A DNA stretch of 64,000 bases, taken from NCBI GenBank assembly GCA_036971615.1, contig JAYKKR010000007.1, positions 124,001 through 188,000 on the forward strand, written 5' to 3'. Below are positions 1-10,688 of this stretch, piece by piece. The number at the start of each line of letters is the position of its first letter. Position 1 is the stretch's first letter. This DNA is from Amyloporia xantha. Its lineage: Eukaryota; Basidiomycota; Agaricomycetes; Polyporales; Adustoporiaceae. The position numbers were made by a program, and so were the translations under genes. The notes under the pieces are model-generated. The model did not search any database. It had not been told where the DNA came from and was given only the letters and a program-made list of their open reading frames with translations.

Positions 1-1239
1 ACCCTGCAGCCAAGCCTGCATCGAGGACGAGGCTAAGCCCTGCACCTCGTCCAGCTCATAATCCCACCCGGAGGCCAGTCCTCGCCCACCTACCTCCGTC
101 GTTCGGTCGGAACCAGTTCCTCCCCGTAGCGGACTCCACCCGGGCGCTACTCGAGAGCATCGTCGCCCAATTCAACGCTCCGATCCGGTATGCATTCGCC
201 TACGGCTCTGGGGTGTTCGAGCAGGACGGCTACGGCAAGAGCGACAAGCCCATGCTCGACTTCATGTTCGCCGTCACCCATGCCGCCCACTGGCACTCGA
301 TCAACATGAACCAGTTCCCCGGGCACTACCCGCTACACGCGCGGATGCTCGGCTCGTCGTTTGTCTCCAGAGTGGAGGACATCACCCCGGGCGTTTGGTT
401 CAACACGCATGTGCCAATGAACGGCGTCGTGAGTCGTCCACCCCACTCTTCTTCCCCGTATGCACGCTCACTCCCTGCAGACGATCAAGTACGGTGTGAC
501 CACGGTCGACAATCTCTGCACCGACCTGCTCAACTGGCGGACGCTCTACCTCGCGGGGCGGATGCACAAGCCCGTGCGGATCATCAAGGACGACGCCCGC
601 GTGCGCCTCACGCAACAAGTCAACCTGACTTCAGCTGTGCGCACCGCGCTGCTCAGCCTGCCGGAGACGTTCACGCAGCGCGAGCTCTTCACCCGCATCA
701 CCGCGTTCAGCTACACAGGCGACGTGCGCATGGCGCTCCCCGGGGAGAACCGCGGGAAGATCGACAACATCGTCGGGCGGCAGCAGGAGCAGTTCAGGGA
801 GCTGTACCACAGGCTGGTGGTTGCGCTCCCTGGCGTACATTGGCCGGCGCACATGGAGACTATCCAGCAGGATACGAGCGCGCACGCACGGGCAGCACAT
901 CTGAAGAAGCTGCCGTCGAACTTGCTCAAGGGCGTGACGCAGCATTATGCGTCTCAGCTGCCCCCAAAGGAGGCGGACGAGAGCATATACTGGACGAAGC
1001 TCGCTGGAGACGAGAAGCTCCCGCAAGTGCTTAATGACGGTGTGTATATGTGAACTAGTTTAATCGTCGTCGGTGTGCTGACCTCAGCTGTAGAGATCAG
1101 CAAGCTCGTGCGATACTCGTCGACAGTGCAGACAGTCAAGGGCGTTGTGAGCGCTGGCCTCACCAAGAGCGTTCGCTATTCTACGGAGAAAATCGGGAAA
1201 TGGTGGAAATCGAGGAGTGCGGGCGCGGGCAGCTCGTGA
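1..1239 (+). CDS. TAM41: Mitochondrial phosphatidate cytidylyltransferase (CDP-diacylglycerol synthase), 5' end outside window
   Basis: TAM41/Mmp37 makes CDP-diacylglycerol from phosphatidic acid and CTP on the matrix side of the mitochondrial inner membrane, the first committed step to cardiolipin. The reading frame is open at the left edge. It shows the family blocks FGRNQFLPV, YGSGVF, the acidic DFMFAV stretch, HWHSINMNQFPGHY and IKYGVTTVDNL, then the C-terminal basic tail KWWKSRSAG. Exons visible are 1-428, 481-1039 and 1088-1239; both introns (GTGAGT...CAG and GTGTGT...CAG) join in frame. The protein ends at a TGA at 1237-1239. Only the N-terminus is missing because the window starts inside the gene. 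The family assignment rests on these linked motifs and I consider it secure. Confidence 0.93.
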
Positions 1240-1492
1240 AGTGTACGTGGTTGTGACTCGTGGAGGATATTGTTACCGTCCTCCCTTCCTCTCTAAGGTC
1301 ACAATCTTAGAGTCTGCCCACGGGTGACAAGCAAGCTATAGATAGAGTATGGATTCCGGAGGGCATGATTAATTATGACTGATTAGCAGTTGACACTGTA
1401 TCCATTATTGCTCGTGCATATATAATCGACCTCACTTCTCCAGTGGGCAAAGGCGACAAGTCCAAAATGGGACGGAACTGGGGATCGGACTC
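1240..1492. other. Intergenic DNA between TAM41 and the KDZ insertion
   Basis: This short stretch is the 3' flank of TAM41 and the left flank of the transposon. I see no ORF or repeat of note in it. Joined to the sequence after 9098 it would reconstitute the empty target site. Confidence 0.6.
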
Positions 1493-1500
1493 CTCCTGTG
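1493..1500. repeat. 8-bp target site duplication, left copy (CTCCTGTG)
   Basis: The 8-mer CTCCTGTG lies directly outside the left terminal inverted repeat and is repeated exactly, in the same orientation, at 9091-9098 outside the right one. Eight-base duplications are known for the Zisupton/KDZ superfamily. Confidence 0.9.
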
Positions 1501-1838
1501 CACCTCTACCTCACGTGCACCGAAGCTAATAAGCTTGTCATACGGGGGGGGGCTATGCCAAGCTAGTTAGCTTAGATGTCCGTATTAGCCCTCAGTGCGA
1601 ATAATAGTGCATTAAATGCTAGTTGTCTTATCTATAGAGATAGTCTGTTATCAGGAGGCCGATATCAACCGTGTAATCAGCCTCGGGGATTCCCGCTCGC
1701 CGCCTCCCGCACCTCAGCCACCGTCCCACCAGGCGGCGGCGCTCACCTGACGTCGGCATCAAGCGCTCGGGCGCGCTCATCGTGGCGCACGATGAGCTCG
1801 AGTTCTACCTCAAATTGCAGCGCTTTCGTGCCGCTCTC
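1501..1838 (+). repeat. Left terminal inverted repeat of the KDZ element (338 bp)
   Basis: This sequence is the reverse complement of 8754-9090. It starts CACCTCTACCTCACGTGCAC and contains a run of nine G (eight in the other copy). Base differences are at 1781, 1789, 1818 and 1829, all transitions. The ORF at 1576-1893 lies mostly inside the repeat and is mirrored in the right copy; it is repeat-borne open frame, not a gene I can support. Confidence 0.95.
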
Positions 1839-2043
1839 CTTTCTATACTGCGGCCCTTATAGTATTTGTGTATTAAGTATGTATTGTGAGTGAGGAGCTG
1901 TAATCCGCGATATTTATTTATAGTTTCGACTCAACGCCGCCACGTGGGGTCAACGGACGCGTATGAGCGCTCTCTACCATGCGTTCCTCGCACCCTCAGG
2001 CTACTTCATTTCTCGCTGTCTATGTGCCTGCGTCACTCTAGCT

Positions 2044-5000
2044 ATGGGGCGAAAGAAGGGCGTCTCCCGAAAAGTGAAGCTTGCCTCCATCTCATCCTCG
2101 ACAGCTCACTCCGCGCTCACCCTACAACAGAGGCATCTCCGACAAACTGAACTTGCGTCGGAGCGGCACGCTGCTCGAGAGCGCATCCAGAGGGCGACCA
2201 CTGGGCTATCTTCTAAGTCCATACAGGTACTATCGGAGATACGAGGGGAAAAGATTGATGACGGTGGCTGGGAGGATGTCGAGATGCAGGACAGGGAGGT
2301 TGCTGGAGACGATATGGCATGGGAGACGATACCTGACGATGAAGAGGCATCTTTTACGCACATGGTGCGCGACATCTTCTCTGCCAGGTGAGTTCAACTG
2401 CTCTGTAGCCGTCATCAGCAGCCTCATACTTCGTCTTAGGGGCCGTATGTACAAGGACACTCGTACATGGCGTCAACGCATAGAACGTGCGGACGCTAAT
2501 TGGATGCCATTCATTGACAAGGTCGCCGACATATATCTTGGGTGGCGATACAATACGCAAGGTCCTGCCGACGTTTCAAGCAGCCGTGACACCGCCTATG
2601 GCTTTACAATCGCAGTAGTCGACATGTACACACTGCAGGCGACAGCCCATATTCCGCGCTCCGAGGATATGACAACCATCGAAGCAATCGCTATGCAAGG
2701 GTACCTCGGGACGTCACCATTATCTCCGTCACAGGCTGTCTCATTCAAGACACTCGAGCTCTTCCGACGTTTGCGTCTGCGCAAGGCGTCGTTCAGTGTA
2801 GAAGCCTTTGCGAAAGTCATTTGCGACTTTTATATGGTGAGTACATGTTCAGCCCAGACTTCAACTCGATCCCTTACTGATCTCAGCCTAGCTTCCTTAT
2901 CAACGCAGGTTCCGTTCAGCCCTCAGCGACACATTCGATGTCTACCTCGCCATCCACAGGATAATTGACAAGCGCGTCAGCGCTGTACTCGGACGGAATA
3001 CTCCCGACTGGCGGGTTCTTAATGCATGTCCCGCATGCTGCTACGAGCTGCAGGATGAGCCGGAACTCGTGTTTGGGCGTATGTACTGCATGGACGGTAA
3101 CAATTCTCTCAAGCGCCTTGCGAGGATAGGCGAGCGCGAGGTGGCCGATACAAGAGTTTTTGCCGACAGCGACTACTTCCTCTCCCCAGAATACGTTGAG
3201 CAATACGCGCATGAGGTGAAGTCAAGACGACCGAAAAGCGAGCACAGGGATCGGGCAGAGTCGCATGATCAGGAATCTGCCGAGGAAACCATGGAAGTTG
3301 TTGAAGGCGACCCGACAGATGCAACGGAAGACAATCCGACCCTGCGCGACTGTACAAAGCATTGGAAGGCTGCCGCCGAGGATGCGAAGAAGAAGATGTG
3401 GGGAATCTACGAAGAGACGGGCATATTCGCTAGCGCATGCCGTCACGGATTCATATTATGGCTGACTGATATGATTAGGAGTGGCGAGCTTGCAAAATAT
3501 CCATTGGCCGTCGCTGCGAAAGCTCTCCAACTGCTTGGACCGAAGCAGGTGAAGGCGTACGACATAGGATGCCGATTTCAAGATATCATCAGTGAAAGTT
3601 CCCTCAGCGAGACGTTCCGTGCCCTCGGCTGCCGTTGTATCGTAGATGCGTTTCACGGCTACACTCATAGCTGGCTTTGTCAGACCAAGAACCATCCTAG
3701 CACGATCACAGGCATGGGACTTGAAGACTTTGCAACACTCGAGCGCATCTTCAGTGCCTCAAATCAACTCGCTTCGGTCACTCGATATGCAAGCCGTTAT
3801 CATCGGCATGTCATGATTGACATGTATTTCCGTCAGTGGGACGAGGACAAGTACCTGAATCTTGGCACTTTTCTGTACAACAATTATCGTCAGGCACTCG
3901 ACATCGTGGAGAAAGACTCGATTATAGTTTCGGAGGCACTGGGCTCGCTTGGCGTCACTGAAGCGGAGCTGATGGCATGGCAAGTGGAGGAAGCAGACTA
4001 TTTCGCGACACTCGGAGACGAGCCGGAGTGGGATGTACACGCAATGGCATATGTCGAGAAGCTGCAAGAGCTAGCCGATCTCGAGTATGTTTCTCATTAT
4101 CTAGCTGTATGTGAATCTGAACCATGTTCACAGGTCCCGTCACACTGCGTCCTCAACGCGGTTCCTGATGGCCACACCTGCTGACTATCAGTTCCCTTCC
4201 ATCCCAGCGTCACGATCTTCCCATCCATCATATGATCAAGATGCGTCCCGCACCAGGAAGCTGGAGACCGAACGTAAGCATGTCGATGAAATGCGTCGCA
4301 AGGTCCTCTCTGAAGTAATCGCTATGGAAGTAAGTATGGGGCTTGACAGGCGTTGGCAGCCAACGTGTCAAGAATACGTCACGACGATGAAGTACATGAC
4401 CACGCGCACATATCACCGTGCACTCGATAACCTCCAGCGTCTCGTTGTTCAGCGGCTCTTTGAGCTTCACAGTCTCAACATCTCGCAGACGGCCTATCGT
4501 GTTCGTACTCACATGGCGAAGTCTCTCCAGACTCGCTCGAAAGCCATACGCAGCGCGGTTGATGCATATAATGCTGCTGCTCGCGCTCTCGATCCTCCCC
4601 GAGAAACAGTGGACTGGAGCCGAGTAACACATTATACTTTCCTGGAGCAGTTTCCCTTACTGCGGAACACTCGGAACGATATTCAAGACAAGCCTTGGAC
4701 GAGGCCTGCCGTACGCGAGACGATGAAGCGGCTCCAACGTGTCAAGCGCGCTCAGGAGGAAATCATCCGATGCAATATCGAGATTCGACGAGTGCAGACG
4801 GCCGTTATCAATGAGGACCAGTATCTTCTCGCAGTCGAACGGCGTCTTGGTGCGCGCGATCCTCTCTTTGGTTGTCTCAATGAGTTCCGGATTCGCCGTC
4901 AACATATCAATGCTCACATCCTGCGGCGGATTGTTCAGATACATCACCTAGACAGCTTCTCAGGTGTCAGGACTCCGGGAGTTCGTAAAGGTTCTGACGG

Positions 5001-5160
5001 CTCTGACGAGTCTACTGTAGATACCGAGGCTTACAGTGGCACTGAAGATGTGCTTGGCCTGCTGTCCGCGCAAGGAGACGAGGAGGATTTCGATGGTGAA
5101 GACGACGCGGTGGATGGCATGGACGCGCTCGTAGATTACTTGTCAAACATCACGTTGTAG
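2044..5160 (+). CDS. KDZ-family transposase (986 aa, apparently intact)
   Basis: The enzyme should cut and join the element ends. Exons 2044-2387, 2440-2836, 2892-4084 and 4134-5160 join exactly in frame to 987 codons including the stop. Family landmarks in order: YGFTIAVVDMY near residue 167; the cysteine knuckle NACPACCYE near 291; MDGNNSLKR near 313; KHWKAA near 403; ACRHG near 428; YDIGCRF near 470; DAFHGYTHSWLCQ near 498; GLEDFATLERIFSASN near 522; YASRYHRH near 545. The acidic residues in MDGNN, DIGC and LEDFATLE are candidates for the RNase H-fold catalytic set (inference). The last 60 residues are strongly acidic. I chose the ATG at 2044, which starts the basic MGRKKG segment; an in-frame start at 1963 would add a hydrophobic stretch. 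No classic N-terminal CxC cluster is visible. Confidence 0.93.
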
Positions 5161-5372
5161 GAATGTATTCATAGAGGCACGCAATATATGATATTCATGA
5201 ACATGCACTCTGTACTACGAGAAATGACAGTCGGAAGAGTTGTAGAGGTACACGCCGTGGTAGTGCATAAATCCATGTGACATCTAAGCGAGGTTCAAAC
5301 AATCGATAGGCACTCGCACCTCAGGCTCTGCATCATCTGCGTTGTCCGACGTCTCTATCCTCACCACTGCTC

Positions 5373-6647
5373 ATGCGTCACTCCCCGTCTCAAGCATCTA
5401 ACATGAGCCCATCGCCGTCCGCTGGTGCTTCCGCTGGCGCTGCCATGCCAGAGGCTAAGGTGGACAGCGCATGGTGGGTTGTGCTCGGAGGACTGAATCC
5501 TCGAGTTGACCAGATGTAAGTGCATTCACCATGAATTCTTCAATCAAGCTCACCTCCCGACTAGTCAGCCTCTTGAGATTGGGACCGGAGGCCACTTCAG
5601 TACACAGATCCTCCCAGTCATCGTTCAGTGCGAGAACAGAGAACAAGCGTCAGACGTCTTCCGCTACAACGAGACCATCACGCAGTTCCAGGGGTGTTGG
5701 GAGACTCGCCACGATCTTACTCGCCTGGTTTGCACCTCGCCGAGAGGCCACGATATCATGGCCACCTGGAAAACGTTCTATCCTGTAGCCTTCGGTCGAC
5801 AAGCTGTGATTTGCCTTCGCTTGTAAGGATCCATCTCGTTATCACAGCTCAGCAGAAACCTGACAGCCTCCACAGTGACGACGCGATGATACAGGTCGAG
5901 GACTACAGCAAGGCAATCTTCAAGGGTGTGCCGAACTTTATCAGAGCTGTCGCATTCATGGTCTCGGTGGGAAGATCGGAGAAGGAAGATTCCAACTTCT
6001 ACTTTGCGCGGTTACAGCAGGAGTATGCGGAGAACAACCCGTTGGGGAGCCGTGAGTCCTGAGTTCATGTCATCTCTCAATTAATATTGACGGTCAATGT
6101 TAATAGAACGTGGCGCGGGAAAGCACCTGACGTGAACAATCTTGGCTTTGAACGAAGTAAGTTCTCTATTCAGTTGAGTTGTATCTAAATTAACTATCAA
6201 TCTGTCACAGTGAACTTCGGTGACCACAGTGCGCCGAAGACATCTCCTCAAGCTGGGCCGTCCTTACCGCGCACTCCTAAGCGTTCAACGGCAAATCGAA
6301 ACCGCTCGGTACCATCTACTCCCTTCGTCCCTCGCCCGAGTCAGCATCGAATCTATCAAGAGATCCGCGACTTCACACGCGTGCTCGAGGTTCTACATGA
6401 ACCGCGCGCTCCTGCAGCTCCGATGCCGTCGGTTGGTTACATCGGTGATATGTTCATTCAGGCGATGGGGTTCAACACCAGCACTGTGAACATCATTGCA
6501 CAGGGTGTTCTTGATGCGAGGACTGAGGAGGATGTTATAGAATCCCTAGCGGATTGGCTGTTGCCAATTGCCTTCTGCAAATTCTTCTGGAAGGCCAAGC
6601 AGCTTACCCCGCCTACGAGACAATGGGCTGAACTTATTATTCAGTAG
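5373..6647 (+). CDS. KDZ-element passenger gene 1, unknown function (338-348 aa)
   Basis: I do not recognise this protein. From the ATG at 5403 (a second in-frame ATG is at 5373) the exons 5403-5515, 5565-5822, 5876-6051, 6124-6156 and 6211-6647 join to 339 codons including the stop. The third intron's acceptor at 6123 is inferred: the nearer AG (6106) leads to a stop. The N-terminus is Ser/Pro/Ala rich, followed by AWWVVLGGLNPRV and, later, ENREQASDVF. That pattern loosely recalls the small RNase H1-N/viroplasmin-type fold, a weak resemblance only. The middle is mixed, then comes a Pro/Ser/Arg-rich linker (residues about 200-240) and a helical C-terminus. It sits about 240 bp after the transposase and 190 bp before passenger gene 2, same strand, wholly inside the element. 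Confidence 0.65.
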
Positions 6648-6840
6648 ACTACCTAGCTGGATGCAACTCATTGTGCTACGTCTGCCTTGTGCCTTGTTCT
6701 CGTTCTACCATGCTCTGCTATACTTCTCTCCTAGATATCCTCCAAGTGGCTCCCCCCAATCACAGATGTCTCAGGTCACGTGCCATCATGTTCAAAACTC
6801 TCTTTTGACAGCTCACAGGTTCCTGCTGTCACCTGCCACG

Positions 6841-8557
6841 ATGGCCCGGACTAGGGCGAAGCAGGATTCAAACCTTCTTCGACGTCTTCCATCGACCTCT
6901 CGCAAGCTCACCACGCCTCTCAAACGTGCCGCATGGCGTGTCCGTACAAAGCGCGTTGTTCCCAAGCGTAGCTCGGCCGATAGGGAGATTCTCGCTCAGC
7001 AGCGAAAAGAGCGGAAGATTAAGTACCGCACGGCGCTCAATCAAGCACGTTCAGCTTTTCAAGACGAAGCGAGCAAGCTTCGCGCTGAGTTCCCTTCCCA
7101 TGGGCAGCAATACTACGAACAGGAGTTGATGCAGCATGCGCGCTGTCAGAAGACGAAGCGTGCCCCGAGCCGCTGGAATGCCTTCATTTCCCACCAAGTT
7201 ACGGAAATCAACAATGGTACACATTCTCTCTATATCACTGGTACATCATTGCTGATCTAGTCTGTTCCAGCACTCGGGGAGGGAGTTCCACGTCACAAGG
7301 GCCCCGAACTAATGGCTCAGATTTCCGCGATGTGGAATAGCATGACCCGGGAAGAACAAGAGGCCGCGACCGATCCGCTGATATCCAAGCTTCAAGAACA
7401 GCGTGAGATGAAGCAACTCGCCCGTCAAAATGTTCCCATCAATGCGTTCCACGATTCCCGTGCGACAATGGCGAGTATTCAGGATGAGGTGCGCCATTCC
7501 GATTGATATAAGACTATTGATATCTAACCTATTGCCCTAGCTAATCCGTCTCCATGCGCGTACAGGGATCGAGGTGGTGATGGTCGCGGTTCGCTCAAAC
7601 CATGACCATTACAACGAACCTCACGTTTTCGTTACCGACGACAAGCTCCACGATTTCTTCCCGTTGACACTCAATCACAGCCTGCCCGATATCGCCGTGA
7701 AGATGGAAGGCTTCTGCCTCAGTGGAATACAAGGAGTCTTGGACTCTGCCCGACACTTCTTGACCGATTTACGGGCTCGTACCAGTGAACTGATTCTCCA
7801 CAAACTTCGTGAGTACCACTAGCAGATTGTTTCACGTATGCGCGCTCACTATATATTAACAGGTCATGTCACGGGAAAGCGCGTCCCTCGTATGTACTAC
7901 CTCAACTTCGAAAAGCATATCACGCAGCCGTATGGTGTCGTGATCGAGGGCTGGCCGTTGGCAACATTCTGTAGCCCGAGTACGATCACGTCTCGCGTGG
8001 AACTCGAGACTCTTTACCGGTCCTGGGATACTGGTGCTACGACGTTCAGGAGGCTTTCCCAGGCTGAGTTCGAGAAATGGGAGAACGGCGCATTTGAGTC
8101 GCAGATGCACAGGATGCAGGGAGAGTCTCCACCTTCTGCTAGCGACGAAGCTCTCGCTCCGATTGCGAACTCTTCAGTTTCCGCCGACGATCCACTCGGA
8201 GCCGTCGTCAATGATGACGTGGCTACCGAGATGCTGCCAGGCGTCGTACCTCCCTCAGCCGCTTGCCAGATGGCTACGCCCTTGCCCATCAATCGTGAAT
8301 CCTCCCTGCTCCCGTTACCGTCTTCACCCTCCGAGTCTGCACCTAAAGCTGTCATGTCAGGCCTGCATGCTGCCGCGCCTTCCCCTATGACAAGTGGCAG
8401 CCAACCCGCGAGTACCCTCAACATGACGTTCGTGAACGCGGTCTCAGGTGCCGACGGAATGCTCGTCAACGTCTCGAAGAAGCCGAGAGCTCCGCGCCGC
8501 GACAAGGGGGTTCCTCGGGGACCCAGGAAGAAGAAGGCTGCAGATACCCCTCCTTGA
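6841..8557 (+). CDS. KDZ-element passenger gene 2: HMG-box-like, AT-hook-tailed protein (518 aa)
   Basis: Exons 6841-7216, 7271-7488, 7541-7808 and 7863-8557 close exactly to 519 codons. The N-terminus is basic. A divergent HMG-box-like block follows at about residues 115-175, with KRAPSRWNAFISHQ, an intron, then ISAMWNSMTREEQEAA. Next is a conserved-looking globular region (RTGIEVVMVAVRSNHDHY, MEGFCLSGIQGVL, KHITQPYGVVIEGWPL, LETLYRSWDTG). The last 130 residues are Ser/Pro/Ala rich and end in a basic AT-hook-like tail (PRGPRKKK). Proteins with this architecture are, to my knowledge, common unnamed proteins in Agaricomycetes. The likely role is DNA binding for or beside transposition, but this is inferred from architecture and location. 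The reading frame is intact, which suggests it is maintained. Confidence 0.78.
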
Positions 8558-8753
8558 CGTGGACATTTATCTCAGTTGCACAAGCGTTCGGGCTCGGATA
8601 TTGCACAAGTAAGAACCTTAATGCGTTGGATTTCGTTTATCAGTAGTATAGTCTTATGTCAGAAGCAGTACTCATGTTTTACGTAGTACGGCTTAATAGA
8701 TGGTGTCCCTGCTAGGGCACGTTATAAGTTATATTGGAGGTCATGTTATACAC

Positions 8754-9090
8754 GAGAGCGGCGCGAAAGCGCTACAATTTGAGGTAGAACTCGAGCTCAT
8801 CGCGCGCCACAATGAGCGCGCCCGAGCGCTTGATGCCGACGTCAGGTGAGCGCCGCCGCCTGGTGGGACGGTGGCTGAGGTGCGGGAGGCGGCGAGCGGG
8901 AATCCCCGAGGCTGATTACACGGTTGATATCGGCCTCCTGATAACAGACTATCTCTATAGATAAGACAACTAGCATTTAATGCACTATTATTCGCACTGA
9001 GGGCTAATACGGACATCTAAGCTAACTAGCTTGGCATAGCCCCCCCCGTATGACAAGCTTATTAGCTTCGGTGCACGTGAGGTAGAGGTG
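8754..9090 (-). repeat. Right terminal inverted repeat of the KDZ element (337 bp)
   Basis: Reverse complement of 1501-1838, with four transitions and one fewer base in the homopolymer run. It ends GGTAGAGGTG immediately before the target duplication. The interval 8558-8753 between the last gene and this repeat holds nothing I recognise. Confidence 0.95.
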
Positions 9091-9098
9091 CTCCTGTG
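9091..9098. repeat. 8-bp target site duplication, right copy (CTCCTGTG)
   Basis: Exact direct copy of 1493-1500, abutting the right inverted repeat. Confidence 0.9.
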
Positions 9099-9716
9099 TA
9101 GCGGGCTTAGCCGTATAAAATTGTCGGACCTTTCCAGGGTAGGATTGCAATCATGGGACATTGAGAAAGGTGTTGAGAGACTGTCATATATTCAATCCAT
9201 TAGGGAAGGGGGACATACAGTATTCTCGTACCATACTATCAGATTGGAGAGATACCTTTTGCAGAACTACCGGTGTTCATCCACTCGCGTAAAGGCATTA
9301 CTCAAGAGTATATGTAGGTCGACGTCCTACAAGCCGACGACGATGATCCAGAAAGTGGCTCGTTTATTGGCTGGACACCTACTTAGGAGAGTAATCGACC
9401 ACGTATACGTACGCACGTGAATAACTCCAGGAAAGCGATAACTCATCTAAGTCAAACCTTGCCCTGTGCCACCTTTACCAGAACTTCTGGAGGGCCTTAA
9501 TGGACGCCGCCGTAAGCAATGGACCAATGCTATGCAGATCCTACTATCACTTCTCTGGTTGTCCGGATTGCGTGTGGTAAAGGGATCAGCGTTAACCAGT
9601 GTATAGATACAAGGATGACAAATGTGGTACAGTTGACTGGTGGATACAAAATCCTACGAGCTTCAGCTTATGACGGCGAATATGGTACAATATGACACCT
9701 GAAGAAGCTGTCAGGA
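9099..9716. other. Intergenic DNA, no gene recognised
   Basis: An open frame runs to 9420 but resembles nothing I know and begins within the target duplication. I see no repeats or RNA-like structures. The stretch is the 3' flank of NAS2. Confidence 0.5.
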
Positions 9717-10490
9717 TCAATCGCTGACAATGTCAGAAATACAGGAAAATTCAACGCACCCCAGCAACCCCCGTCCTCCCCAGCCGCTCCTAGGCGTGAA
9801 CGTCAGAGTCAAGGTTTGTTCTGGGGCCCTTAGCACTCGCACACTAATCTCGCGCTGAAGATATTCATACAATCAGCATGTCAGAAATGGGTGAATTAGT
9901 AAATGTGATCGGGCCTTACGTTCTCCTGATCTGCCACTAGTTCGGCTAACGGCTGGAGCGACGGTGTCGGGAAAGACGAGTATGTCAATGAGCCAAACGA
10001 GAGCACCAAGTCCTCTCTCATTAGGCCCTAGTGGAAACAGGTCAGCTCCTGAATACTAGCGTTGGACGCAGAGACATACCGCGGCTGCTGCTGGACTGTT
10101 TGGCGCTACCCCGTTCACCTTAGCAAATGGCTGTAACGAACTACCCGCTGCAGGTCCTGGATCGGCCTCCACCGCAGGCCGAGCAGTCTGCTTGAGTGCA
10201 GCAGGGTCGTATACACCTTGCAGGGCAGTCATGATCGCGTCCATGAGCGAGCTTAGGTCATTTCGCAGTTCGATGATCCGCACACGCGCATGACGGACGG
10301 CCCAAATGTCAATGTCTGCGCGAGGGAATCCATCTGAATCCAGCAGGGGAGAGTTCATGGTGGAGTCATTGGCTTTGAGAATAGATAGTTGCGCGTCGAG
10401 TTCGGTTTCGATGTTTTCTTTGCGCGCCATCATAGTACGCACTTGGTCGGCAGGAGTGCCATTATCTCGTGAGGGCAGCATCATACCCAT
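9717..10490 (-). CDS. NAS2: 26S proteasome assembly chaperone Nas2/PSMD9 (218 aa)
   Basis: Nas2 (p27) binds Rpt5 and guides assembly of the proteasome base. Minus-strand exons 10490-10080, 10027-9920 and 9854-9717 join exactly to 218 residues plus stop, close to the family's usual length. The N-terminal helical domain shows ARKENIETELDAQLSILK, GFPRADIDIWAVRHAR and IIELRNDL. A linker leads to the PDZ domain (FAKVNGVAPNSPA, then after an intron GLMREDLVLSFGSL) and the typical ending GWGGRGLLGC. The start at 10490 is the first in-frame ATG; a splice-acceptor-like CAG just upstream suggests a 5'-UTR intron. It is divergent from ALG6 with only about 200 bp between the start codons. Confidence 0.94.
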
Positions 10491-10688
10491 ATCAACGATG
10501 TTCTTTCTGAGGAAGGAATATAGCAGAATTACTCGTTCTTGCAGGTGGACTGGAAGGTGAGTAAGTATAAGACGTCTTATGTAAGGTGAAATTGAATTAC
10601 CTGTGTAACCAAATATGGACTTGCTATAAGACTTGCTACAGTATAAGCTATACAGTGTTGAGCGCAGTGCTACCTGGCGAGCACAACC
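10491..10688. promoter_or_regulatory. Shared divergent promoter region of NAS2 and ALG6
   Basis: The 198-bp gap separates two divergent start codons and must hold both core promoters unless one transcript starts in the other gene. I see no clear TATA box. Confidence 0.4.

Larger units (their letters stand above)
1501..9090 (+). mobile_element. Complete KDZ (Kyakuja-Dileera-Zisupton) DNA transposon, 7590 bp, with three genes
   Basis: The element begins CACCTCTACC and ends with its reverse complement. It is bounded by 338- and 337-bp inverted repeats and flanked by a perfect 8-bp target duplication. Between the repeats lie three genes, all on the plus strand: the KDZ transposase (2044-5160), an unknown multi-exon gene (5373 or 5403-6647) and an HMG-box-like gene (6841-8557). 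The TIR copies differ by four substitutions and one G-run length change, which implies a recent insertion. Transposase and passenger genes read through without stops after plausible splicing, so the element may be autonomous. I see no TET/JBP oxygenase gene inside it, although such genes are often linked to KDZ elements in basidiomycetes. Confidence 0.93.

Noticed and set aside
631..1026. Long minus-strand frame opposite TAM41
   Set aside because: Antisense shadow of a well-supported coding exon in GC-rich DNA.
1576..1893. Open frame of 105 codons at the left transposon end
   Set aside because: It lies mostly in the terminal inverted repeat and the same frame recurs at 8741-9016 in the other copy; open only because the repeat happens to lack stops.
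8741..9016. Minus-strand open frame in the right transposon end
   Set aside because: Mirror copy of the left-TIR frame; no protein family features.
9088..9420. 110-codon plus-strand frame just after the transposon
   Set aside because: Starts within the target duplication, begins with a non-ATG codon context and resembles nothing known.
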